From assembly GCA_002435875.1 (NCBI GenBank), contig DIVN01000161.1, positions 2,729 to 9,978 on the forward strand: 7,250 bases of DNA. Direction: 5' to 3'. The stretch is from Anaerolineales bacterium UBA6131 (GTDB taxonomy: Bacteria > Chloroflexota > Anaerolineae > UBA2200). The first letter of the stretch is position 1. Each line of letters begins with the position of its first letter. The notes beneath the pieces are model-generated. The model was not told the DNA's origin. It saw nothing but the letters and a program-made list of their open reading frames with translations, and did not search any database. The translations under genes and the position numbers were made by a program. Positions 1 through 5,864 of the stretch are shown here, in pieces.

Positions 1-973
1 CCTCGAGGTAGAGGGTGAAGATCGAGTCCCCACCGACTTTGCCCGACATGGCTTGTTCCTGCGCATGGATGCCCTCCACCACCTTGCTATCGGTCATGGA
101 CTCTAGCCTGAGAATCCGGTAGAGCGCCTTCATGTCTGCCGCCCAGACCATTCTCTTGTAGTGGTAGCCATTGCCAAGCGCATCTGTGGCCAGGCTTATC
201 GCGGGATCAACGCTAGTGATCTCGGTCTCTGTTTGAATTTCCCCGCCATGCTCCAGCACAAAACGCTCCATCGCCTGGGACAGCGTGCCGGTGCCTCCCC
301 TCGGGTACTGGTAGTCCAGGTAGAGGCTGAAGTAGGCCAGCGCAAAATATGCAGGTGTCTTTTGGAAAAAGTGCTGGGCAATCATGTCGATCAGTGCCTG
401 GTTCTTGGTGAATGTGGCGAGATACTCGTCAACGGGCCTGTAGAGCTTTGCCAGCTTCGGCATGGTCCAAAGGTACTTGACCATCCATGGCAGGATTGTC
501 CGGGTCAGATACTTGGGATCTGACTTCAGATCCAGGAAGAGAGGGTTATCTATGCCATAGAGGACATCCATATAGTCCATGATCTGCGCGATCTGCTGGA
601 CAATCCCTGCAATGTCGTCCTGATTCTCGGGAAAGTGCCGGTTTAGGAGTGCCTGATAGTCGCGCAGGCTCTCCCTGTTGCTGATTCGTATGACATCCTG
701 GCCAATGCCCAGGGAGACGGGACTGGGCAAGAAGTCGATCTCCAGCCCCAGTTGTCTGAGCATCGGAAATACGATGCCAGAGTCCTCAATTGCCCTGATT
801 CCCCCATCAAAGACGAATCCGTTGTGCTCGAACGAGTTGACCAATCCCCCAGTCTTGGTTTGCTTCTCGCAGAGCAGCACCTTGAGGCCCGCTTTCGAGA
901 GGTACGAGGCGGTCGTGAGGCCGGCCATGCCTGCCCCAACAATCAGCACATCAAACGAGTCCGAAGCTTCCAT
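1..973 (-). CDS. FAD-dependent oxidoreductase, CrtI/phytoene-desaturase-like (3' end outside window)
   Basis: The minus-strand frame is open from an ATG at 973 to the left edge, giving 324 residues with no stop, so the C-terminus is missing. The N-terminus begins with a beta-alpha-beta dinucleotide fold: hydrophobic strand FDVLIVGAGMAGL (residues 7-19, G13-x-G15-x-x-G18), then VLLCEK near 32-37, whose acidic end normally binds the FAD ribose. A TGG-L-x-F-x-x-x-G-F-x-F-D-GG stretch (41-58) and Y-P-R-GG-T-G-x-L-x-x-A (223-234) are typical of the CrtI/amine-oxidase superfamily (COG1233), which also includes carotenoid desaturases and carotenoid/retinol isomerase-like enzymes. The substrate cannot be told; no carotenoid genes are nearby. 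The family is usually about 490-530 residues, so roughly two thirds is visible. A GAGGG Shine-Dalgarno about nine bases upstream supports the start, and a near-consensus promoter lies at 1063-1091. Superfamily is secure; specific function is open. Confidence 0.88.
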   Translation of the reverse strand, partial: MEASDSFDVLIVGAGMAGLTTASYLSKAGLKVLLCEKQTKTGGLVNSFEHNGFVFDGGIRAIEDSGIVFPMLRQLGLEIDFLPSPVSLGIGQDVIRISNRESLRDYQALLNRHFPENQDDIAGIVQQIAQIMDYMDVLYGIDNPLFLDLKSDPKYLTRTILPWMVKYLWTMPKLAKLYRPVDEYLATFTKNQALIDMIAQHFFQKTPAYFALAYFSLYLDYQYPRGGTGTLSQAMERFVLEHGGEIQTETEITSVDPAISLATDALGNGYHYKRMVWAADMKALYRILRLESMTDSKVVEGIHAQEQAMSGKVGGDSIFTLYLE

Positions 974-1062
974 GATTCTGTCCCTCAGTCAACGCGCTTG
1001 GCTGTAGTGATCCCCAAAGGCCGATTCGAGAGCCACTAAAGGCGGGGCTCGAATGGCGCTCA

Positions 1063-1091
1063 AGTTTATCTGTTTGGCCCGCTAGTGTCAA
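1063..1091 (-). promoter_or_regulatory. Sigma-70-type promoter for the FAD oxidoreductase
   Basis: On the minus strand a perfect TTGACA (1086-1091) is followed after 17 bases by TAAACT (1063-1068, four of six matches to TATAAT). The spacing is ideal and the site points at the oxidoreductase ATG at 973. It would leave a leader of about 80 bases. This suggests the oxidoreductase is transcribed separately from the permease gene upstream. The assignment rests on sequence match only. Confidence 0.5.
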
Positions 1092-1205
1092 CTGCGCGCA
1101 TTCTTGATGTGGGCAGGCACCATGCTGCCTTGTTCAGCAGCTTGGCTAAGGCGATAGGACACGCGTATTGTCGATGCGTCCTTGCGTCAACACAAGGGAA
1201 TGTGC

Positions 1206-1217
1206 GCAGCGCGCTGC
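1206..1217. repeat. 12-base perfect palindrome (GCAGCGCGCTGC)
   Basis: The sequence GCAGCGCGCTGC equals its own reverse complement. It lies in the gap between the permease and the oxidoreductase. It could be a protein-binding site or chance in G+C-rich DNA; nothing else identifies a role. Confidence 0.35.
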
Positions 1218-1267
1218 CGCACTGCTCTACGCCAAGGTGCTGGCACAGGGATCGCCGCAAATTGATA

Positions 1268-1286
1268 GGCCGCGTGACAGGCGGCC
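1268..1286 (-). terminator. GC hairpin downstream of the permease, weak terminator candidate
   Basis: GGCCGC (1268-1273) and GCGGCC (1281-1286) form a perfect six-base-pair stem around a seven-base loop, about 113 bases past the permease stop. On the minus strand the following bases are TATCAATTTG, not a proper T-tract, so it is a poor intrinsic terminator. It may be only a structural element. Confidence 0.25.
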
Positions 1287-1398
1287 CCTGCGGTCGATTG
1301 GCCAGCGACCTGGGAGGGGGTGCCGAGTGTGCCATACAGGGGAGGCGGTACGCGGACGCGCAAGCACGGACAGCCACAGCTTGTCGAGTATCGTTCGG

Positions 1399-2367
1399 TT
1401 ACCGATCTGACCGTTGCACTCGCCAGATGACCAGCGCGTAGAGCACGAGCGAAATGGCGACCACACTTGCGATGTCAGCTATGATGCGTCCCGCGGCAAA
1501 ATGCTCGGAGAAGGCTGCGCGGCAGATGTCCGCGAGTGCCGACGAGGGCACAAAGGCGAGGATGCTCGCCATAGTTTTGGGCATTGCCAGGCCCAGCATG
1601 GGCACGAACATGACTGCAACAAGAAACAGCAGCACAGCAGCCATCCAGCCAGCGATGTCTTGTTGCTTGTCGAAAAAGCTGCCGAGCACGAGGCCCAGCG
1701 CGACTGCGAATAGGCCTGCGCCAACTACGAACAGGATGACTATGTCCCAATGCACAACCTCGACCCACGAAATGCCAAAGATCATGAGCCCGGCAACCAG
1801 GATATAGAATGCTCCAGCCAGCGCCTTTCCTATCACAACTTGGCCGATGGTGGCCGGTGAAACAAGCAAGGCCTGCATCGTCTTGCTCTGTTTCTCTTCG
1901 AACAGGAGGCTTGGCACCAGAAAGATGCCCATCGCCAGGAGAATGACCACTCCATTCATGATTGCGATGCCTGGAGCCAGGACATTGTCAGAAGGTGGGT
2001 AGAAGAAGTTGCCCTCGAGACGTATTGAGGTCGGTTGCCCCAGCGCCTCCGAAAGAGCCTGCTCCAGTTGCACCTGCATCTCTGAGGTCTGGTAACGTCT
2101 GCTCCAGCACACATAGCCCTGTAGCTCGATCGGCTGCCCGCCTGCGACAGCGTCGTCAATGCCGTCAGGAATCCACAGGCCAATCTCGGGGTGCAGAGAG
2201 CCGCACAGCGCCTGGCTCAGTTGCGAATCTGAATCAACTCGGTATACACGCAACCCAGGGGTCGCTTCAACCTGATCGACCAGGAGTGAAGACCCTGCGG
2301 CGTAGATGGGCAGCACTGCGGCCGACTGCTCAAAGATAAGTGGCCACATCCTGGGCAAGAGCAGCAT
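1399..2367 (-). CDS. ABC-2 type transporter permease, N-terminus abnormal or truncated
   Basis: This 322-residue frame encodes the membrane subunit of an ABC-2 exporter. After an external region (about residues 25-130, containing DQ-VEATPGLRV) come hydrophobic helices at roughly 133-154, 178-199, 207-228, 238-260 and 297-316. The cytosolic loop after the first of these (FEEKQSKTMQALLVSP, 156-171) matches the E-x-x-x-x-T-x-x-x-L-x-x-SP signature of ABC2_membrane_3-type permeases. Family members usually have about 370-400 residues and start with a cytosolic segment and a full membrane helix. Here only MLLLPRMWPLIF remains, resembling the end of that helix. The ATG at 2367 has AGG only two bases upstream, which is too close, and an in-frame TGA lies at 2374-2376. 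The gene may therefore be 5'-damaged. No cognate ATPase is intact in the window. Family is confident; functionality is doubtful. Confidence 0.8.
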   Translation of the reverse strand: MLLLPRMWPLIFEQSAAVLPIYAAGSSLLVDQVEATPGLRVYRVDSDSQLSQALCGSLHPEIGLWIPDGIDDAVAGGQPIELQGYVCWSRRYQTSEMQVQLEQALSEALGQPTSIRLEGNFFYPPSDNVLAPGIAIMNGVVILLAMGIFLVPSLLFEEKQSKTMQALLVSPATIGQVVIGKALAGAFYILVAGLMIFGISWVEVVHWDIVILFVVGAGLFAVALGLVLGSFFDKQQDIAGWMAAVLLFLVAVMFVPMLGLAMPKTMASILAFVPSSALADICRAAFSEHFAAGRIIADIASVVAISLVLYALVIWRVQRSDR

Positions 2368-2373
2368 CGCCTC

Positions 2374-2515
2374 TCAGGACGACAGGTCTTGGCTCTCGAT
2401 GGCGTGACGGCCCTGGATGCACGCTGCAGATATCTTGAGCCAGCTCGACGAGGGGTCGGCCTGTCTCGCGAGACGCTGCCATTCAACTGGGTCATGTGTG
2501 ATCAACTCCTTGAGG
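2374..2515 (-). other. Region upstream of permease: possible lost 5' end of the permease gene
   Basis: Upstream of the permease ATG the same reading frame is interrupted by one TGA (2374-2376) but then stays open through the rest of this 142-base stretch (segment WLKISAACIQGRHAIESQDL then SS, stop). The spacing of that segment to LLLP is what one expects between the basic N-terminal segment and first helix of an ABC-2 permease, but the match is weak. A separate ATG at 2493-2495 has AAGGAG ten bases before it, a plausible original start, but opens a different frame. Two lesions (a frameshift and a stop) would be needed to reunite them. This is inference only. Confidence 0.3.
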
Positions 2516-3562
2516 TTAGCCTGACTCGTTGTCGCAATACAGTACCTCAACACGCGGATCCTGACTCAACGCCTGGCTCCAGTTGAAGCGAGCCCTATCC
2601 TCGCTCCGACGTACTACCGATTCGATCACCATACTGTACGGTATGCGGACAACTGCAAGGGGTGTGAGCACAGGCGAGAAGAACACGCACACCAGCCAAT
2701 CGAACCTCGTGGTCAGCTCCGAGAACGAAAACGAAGTGCTTCCTGACAGATTGTGGACTGTGCGTGCCTTGATCTGGTATGTTCGGCCGTTCTGGTCGGA
2801 GGCGTCTATTCCGTTGTGAATCGTGGTCCGCGAAAGCCTTAGGTGGAGCAGTTCCGCAACCAGCCACTCAGCGTAGGCGCCCGTCAGATCAGCGTCTGAA
2901 CGCAGAATGCCCAACCGTCTCAACTCTTCCCGAGTGGCGAAGTAATTCCGAAGCAGACTCTTAGCTTGTGTAAACTGCCCCAGGAAAGCCGGCGAAGGGT
3001 TCGGAAAGCCTGCAACATCCCTTGCGTCATCGATGTCGGGCACGCGGCCGCCCCCATTTCTCTCGCGCCAGACGAGTCGCTCGAGACGTTTGTCTTGGGC
3101 AACTGTCCGGTGCCAGCGGAAGCGGAAATTGGTCGGCCCGTTCTGGACGCATAGTTCCTTCACCACCGCGTAGGGGACCCGCAGTAATCCAAGGAGGTCA
3201 AGCCTGCGTGACAAGAAAACACACAATAGCCAGTCGAACTTCGTACTCAGTTCCCTGAAGTCAAAGGAGGTACTCTCTTCCAGGTTGTCGACAGTTCGCT
3301 CCTTGATCTGGTATGTACGACCTTTCTTGTCCACAGCATCAATTGCTTTCTGTGTCGTGCTTGGAGCCAAACGCAGATCGAGCAGGTGTGCCGCCAGCCA
3401 TTCGGCATATTGGCCGTTTACAGCGGCGGCCGAACGAAGTACACCAAGGTCCTGTAGGCCCGCCCGAGCCGCGCAGTAATCCGACACCAGCGTTGCTGCA
3501 CGTATAAGTCTATTGCTAACATTCCCTCCGGCGATCTGCATCTCTTGGCTGCTTACTGACAT
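2516..3562 (-). CDS. Tandem-duplicated PD-(D/E)XK-like (DUF6998-like) protein
   Basis: I take the ATG at 3562 (348 residues) because GGAGG sits eight bases upstream (3571-3575) and a candidate promoter lies between it and the more distal ATG at 3724. The protein is two copies of one domain, about residues 16-163 and 194-341, at a constant offset of 178 residues with no gaps and about 49% identity (73 of 148 by hand count). Each copy has Y-A-E-W-L (E54, E232), I-D-A-x-D-x-x-GR-T-Y-Q-I-K-x-R-T (D75, D78, Q85, K87; D253, D256, Q263, K265), F-D-W-L-x-C-V-F and R-(V/I)-P-Y. This E...D...QxK pattern fits a PD-(D/E)XK nuclease-like fold with Q in place of the second acid, and resembles the DUF6998 family as I remember it, which is normally a single domain of about 130-150 residues. 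A DNA- or RNA-processing role is possible but not shown. Confidence 0.8.
   Translation of the reverse strand: MSVSSQEMQIAGGNVSNRLIRAATLVSDYCAARAGLQDLGVLRSAAAVNGQYAEWLAAHLLDLRLAPSTTQKAIDAVDKKGRTYQIKERTVDNLEESTSFDFRELSTKFDWLLCVFLSRRLDLLGLLRVPYAVVKELCVQNGPTNFRFRWHRTVAQDKRLERLVWRERNGGGRVPDIDDARDVAGFPNPSPAFLGQFTQAKSLLRNYFATREELRRLGILRSDADLTGAYAEWLVAELLHLRLSRTTIHNGIDASDQNGRTYQIKARTVHNLSGSTSFSFSELTTRFDWLVCVFFSPVLTPLAVVRIPYSMVIESVVRRSEDRARFNWSQALSQDPRVEVLYCDNESG
2540..2983 (-). repeat. Intragenic domain repeat, copy 2 (C-terminal)
   Basis: This segment encodes the second PD-(D/E)XK-like domain. It aligns to the copy at 3074-3517 at exactly 534 bases (178 codons) with no insertions or deletions. The best conserved DNA is a 16-base identity, CCTTGATCTGGTATGT, at 2767-2782 and 3301-3316, covering the Y-Q-I-K-x-R codons. 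DNA identity elsewhere is clearly lower, so the duplication is old. Confidence 0.8.
3074..3517 (-). repeat. Intragenic domain repeat, copy 1 (N-terminal)
   Basis: This segment encodes the first PD-(D/E)XK-like domain, partner of 2540-2983. The candidate active-site residues E, D and Q-x-K are kept in both copies, so neither half looks like an inactivated paralogue. About 30 residues, rich in Gly, Pro and Asp, link the two domains. Confidence 0.8.
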
Positions 3563-3570
3563 GATCTTCG

Positions 3571-3575
3571 CCTCC
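3571..3575 (-). promoter_or_regulatory. Ribosome binding site deciding the start of the tandem-domain gene
   Basis: GGAGG on the minus strand is separated by eight bases (CGAAGATC) from the ATG at 3560-3562. The alternative in-frame ATG at 3724 would add 54 residues without family similarity and lies upstream of the predicted promoter. Confidence 0.7.
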
Positions 3576-3659
3576 ACAGTCACAGTACTCGCGATGCTTG
3601 GCAATTGCTGGGAGCATTCCCGTGGTCCTGAAACCGATCGCAACATGAGTGATTGCCCA

Positions 3660-3690
3660 AGTATAGCGTGACCGTCCGTCAGTGTGACAA
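3660..3690 (-). promoter_or_regulatory. Candidate promoter of the tandem-domain gene
   Basis: TTGTCA (3685-3690, five of six matches to TTGACA) and TATACT (3660-3665, five of six matches to TATAAT) are separated by 19 bases, slightly longer than optimal. The spacer contains TGAC and GTCA arms (TGACGGACGGTCA), which could be an operator half-site pair or chance. The leader to the ATG at 3562 would be about 90 bases. Confidence 0.4.
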
Positions 3691-3776
3691 GGTGCAATGC
3701 TGCTGCTCGACTGCGGGAGTGCATCCGTCTTTGTTTTCGCTACCCTAGCGCGATGAAATCCAGTCCGCAGCCCTTC

Positions 3777-3872
3777 TCACCGCGCCCCTGTGTTCACGAC
3801 CAGTAAAGAAACGTCGATTGTCGTCGCCTCATCGATGACCTTATGCAGGTTGGTTAGCACAATCTTGGCCAT
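3777..3872 (-). pseudogene. Relic: N-terminus of an ABC-transporter ATPase (MalK/UgpC type)
   Basis: An ATG at 3870-3872 with a strong GGAGG nine bases upstream (3883-3887) opens a 31-residue frame starting MAKIVLTNLHKVIDEATTID and continuing VSLLVVNTGAR before a TGA. This matches the start of MalK/UgpC-type sugar ABC ATPases (MAKI-x-L-x-N-x-x-K-x-x... -A-x-D-x-VSL-x-V), including the first beta strands that precede the Walker A loop. In intact members this is followed by a G-P-S-G-C-G-K-S/T loop. Here, one frame over, the bases GGGCTGCGG (3765-3773) resemble the GGC-TGC-GGC core of that loop, and the following residues F-I-A-L-G recall the usual M-I-A-G-L, so decay by small indels is likely. 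The rest of the usual roughly 360-residue protein is absent. It could instead be a real short ORF, but the family match makes a relic more likely. Confidence 0.6.
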
Positions 3873-4000
3873 GGCGCCCCCACCTCCACAATCGCACCGG
3901 CAAGTGGCCTGTCGCGAGAGCCCAGAACCCAGTAACTGCTTCCACCTTCACAACAGCGCCGAAAGAATTGCCGGCGCACCCAGGTTTTCACGCAACCGCG
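3873..4000. other. Gap between acetyltransferase and ATPase relic; nothing recognised
   Basis: Apart from the relic's ribosome binding site at 3883-3887, I see no gene, RNA or clear terminator here. A plus-strand frame opening at 3790 crosses this stretch but is Ser/Pro/Arg-rich and runs antisense into the acetyltransferase. Confidence 0.5.
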
Positions 4001-4954
4001 CTACTCTGCCCGGGTGTAGTCCCCGGTCGTGTTCGCCATGTGGAACCCAACCGACTCATAGAGCCGCCGTGCCGCCGCATTCGACACGCTGGTGGAGACG
4101 CAAACCCGGTCCATTCCACTCGCCTGCATGCGTCGGAGGCACTCGAGGAGCACCGCCCGGCCTAGTCCTCGCCGTCGGTAGTTCGGGCTGGTGCCCACGG
4201 GACCGAAATCGCCGATGTGGTTGACCGGGTCAAGCCAACCATTGACATAAGCAGCGATGACCCCGTCGGGCGCGACGGCAACGATGTCGAACTCGCGCTC
4301 ATAGCCGGGCTGCTGCATGAACCGTGCATAATCCTCTGCGCTGACGTCGCCGACAGTCCATGGCTGCCACACCGCCCGCTGCGCTGCGGCGCGCTCTGCG
4401 GTCTCGTTTGCCTCAACCGCGCGCACCCGATATCCGTCAGGCGCTGGGCACTGGGGGATGGTCGCGTCCAGCCGACGCAGCATGTTCACCTCGATCCATT
4501 CCCCGCCGTAATGGAAGCCATGCTGCTGCAGGAAGGCGATGCGCCTTTCATCATCCTGTCGCGCCGTGGCCACCAGGCTCTTGCTCCACAGCACGGCGTC
4601 CGTCTGGCGTAGCTTGGCCAGGCGCATGGCTGCCCAGGCCAGGGCTTGCTCCTCGATGCCCTGCCACTCGTATTCGGGCAAGACCTGCCAGTTGAACGCC
4701 GAATCCTCGCCTAACATCGCATAGCCCACCAACTCGCCCGCTATGTTGTGCCAAAGGCGGATGTGCTCACGCGCGCTGAGGTGGCAGGCCACCATGAGCC
4801 AATCCCACGCCAACTCGCCGACGTGCCAATAGCGCCAATCTCCCGTGCGCAAGCGCCCAGCCATGAGCAGCTGCTGCATATCGATCAGGTCAGATTCGCT
4901 TTGATAGTACCGGGAGTTCACCGGGCATCGAGGAGTGCTTTGCGGCTCATTCAC
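4001..4954 (-). CDS. Two-domain GNAT-family N-acetyltransferase
   Basis: The 317-residue product fits the tandem-GNAT architecture also seen in mycothiol synthase-like enzymes. The N-terminal half (about 15-160, with H-I-R-L-W-H near 64-69, G-Y-A-M at 77-80 and F-L-Q-Q-H-GF at 141-147) is a degenerate GNAT fold. The C-terminal half (about 172-310) is the likely catalytic one, with the acetyl-CoA pyrophosphate-binding motif Y-R-R-R-G-L-G-R-A (259-267), the strand before it (VGTSP), and N292 with A-x-R-L-Y-E-S-V-GF (295-304). Such enzymes move an acyl group from CoA to an amine in the cytoplasm; the acceptor is unknown. The start is GTG (4952-4954) with AGGAG four bases before it, and the N-terminus matches the usual domain boundary. 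It lies 56 bases after the methyltransferase stop and is probably the last gene of that transcript. Confidence 0.87.
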   Translation of the reverse strand: MNEPQSTPRCPVNSRYYQSESDLIDMQQLLMAGRLRTGDWRYWHVGELAWDWLMVACHLSAREHIRLWHNIAGELVGYAMLGEDSAFNWQVLPEYEWQGIEEQALAWAAMRLAKLRQTDAVLWSKSLVATARQDDERRIAFLQQHGFHYGGEWIEVNMLRRLDATIPQCPAPDGYRVRAVEANETAERAAAQRAVWQPWTVGDVSAEDYARFMQQPGYEREFDIVAVAPDGVIAAYVNGWLDPVNHIGDFGPVGTSPNYRRRGLGRAVLLECLRRMQASGMDRVCVSTSVSNAAARRLYESVGFHMANTTGDYTRAE

Positions 4955-5010
4955 GTAGCTCCTGCTTCCTTGTCTGCTCCTGGTTCACGGGAGTTTTCTG
5001 CACCTTCTCT

Positions 5011-5820
5011 TCATACCTGCGCAGTGCTCCTCGCCCCCGGCTTGCGTGCGCGCACGTGCAAGAAGTAAGCCACTACCTGCGCGTCCTGCAGGGCAGGTTG
5101 CTTGCGAACCGTCTCATCGCTTGGCCGTGGCTCCCCCAATCGCTCCAACACGAACCCTACATCCAACAGCGAGTTGAGCCACTGGCTCATCGTGCGCGTG
5201 AACCGCGGCGTCCGGAACTTGGGCAGTCCCTGCTTCACCTCGTCCGGTGTCTCACCGAAAATCCATTCCAGCACGTCACCCTCAAGGTTGTGATAGTAGT
5301 CGCCTACCTCCAAGGCGTAGGTGAGGCCACGTTCGTCGCGCAAATTCCTGCGGTGGGGCGTGTCGAAACAGGGGTGGGTGATCGAGAACTGTAAGAATCC
5401 CCCCGGCTTGAGCACCCGGTAGGCCTCGGCCAGAACGCGGTCGGTCTCCGGGATATCCATGAAGCTCATGAAACCTGTGGCAAAATCGAAGGTCTCCTGT
5501 CCAAAAGGCAGCTCGACCGCGCTCGCCAGCATGTACCTGATGCCGTGCTTCTCCTGCTGCTCGGCCTCAGCAGCGTGCCGGACGAAAGCGTCAGCCACGT
5601 CGAGCGCCACCACCTGCGCTCCCCGCACAGCCAGAAGCCGGGTGTTGTAACCCTCACCACAGCCAATGTCCAGGCCGACGAGACCATCGACGTTCGGAAG
5701 CATCTCAAAGAACGCCGGTGTATTCATGTGGTTGCGGTAGACGTCGTAGCCTGCCCGCGCCAGGCGCGTCCAGACCTCGGCATTCGCGTTCCAGTATCTT
5801 CTGGCTTCTCGGTGATCCAT
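5011..5820 (-). CDS. Class I SAM-dependent methyltransferase
   Basis: The 269-residue product has the Methyltransf_11/UbiE-type Rossmann core. Motif I is GLDIGCGEG (49-57), binding the methionine part of S-adenosylmethionine. VVALDVA (70-76) ends the second strand with D74, which normally binds the ribose hydroxyls. ELPFGQETFDFATG (103-116) is the motif II region, and A-Y-R-V-L-K-P-GG (133-141) is the motif III region. The segment after 146 (S-I-T-H-P-C-F-D) and the aromatic stretch DYYHNLEGD near 174-182 form the family-specific cap. Substrate is not predictable; a small molecule is typical for this subgroup. ATG at 5820 is preceded by TGAGG at four bases. It sits 44 bases after the end of the broken esterase and 56 bases before the acetyltransferase, so co-transcription is likely. 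It looks intact. Confidence 0.9.
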   Translation of the reverse strand: MDHREARRYWNANAEVWTRLARAGYDVYRNHMNTPAFFEMLPNVDGLVGLDIGCGEGYNTRLLAVRGAQVVALDVADAFVRHAAEAEQQEKHGIRYMLASAVELPFGQETFDFATGFMSFMDIPETDRVLAEAYRVLKPGGFLQFSITHPCFDTPHRRNLRDERGLTYALEVGDYYHNLEGDVLEWIFGETPDEVKQGLPKFRTPRFTRTMSQWLNSLLDVGFVLERLGEPRPSDETVRKQPALQDAQVVAYFLHVRARKPGARSTAQV

Positions 5821-5864
5821 GTGGCCTCAGATCTATATGCGGTGGCCCACAGGGCCCAGTTTGC

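Larger units (their letters stand above)
974..1398. other. 425-base intergenic gap with hairpins; no supported gene
   Basis: No frame on either strand gives a protein with a recognisable family signature. The ORFs present are rich in Arg, Pro, Cys and Ser and look like chance open frames in G+C-rich DNA. The right part (about 1200-1290) carries two short inverted repeats, at 1206-1217 and 1268-1286. The left part carries the oxidoreductase promoter and leader. The gap could hold a decayed gene, but I see no relic in it comparable to the ATPase relic at 3777-3872. Confidence 0.6.

Noticed and set aside
161..523. 120-residue plus-strand open frame
   Set aside because: It is antisense to the oxidoreductase, which shows clear FAD-binding and CrtI-like motifs.
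1085..1441. 118-residue plus-strand open frame in the 974-1398 gap
   Set aside because: It shows no domain signature, contains many Cys/Arg residues and overlaps the permease end antisense; it looks like a chance frame.
2217..2495. 92-residue minus-strand frame starting at the well-placed ATG at 2495
   Set aside because: Although the ribosome binding site is good, the product is Arg/Pro/Cys-rich and overlaps the permease in another frame; only its start is kept as a possible original permease start.
3563..4000. Integron cassette array with attC sites between same-strand genes
   Set aside because: I looked for paired RYYYAAC/GTTRRRY cores in the gaps and found none in proper arrangement; short gaps with Shine-Dalgarno sites fit an ordinary operon better.
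3790..4224. 144-residue plus-strand open frame across the gap and the acetyltransferase end
   Set aside because: Its composition is Ser/Pro/Arg-rich with no recognisable domain; it is antisense to the acetyl-CoA-binding motif region.
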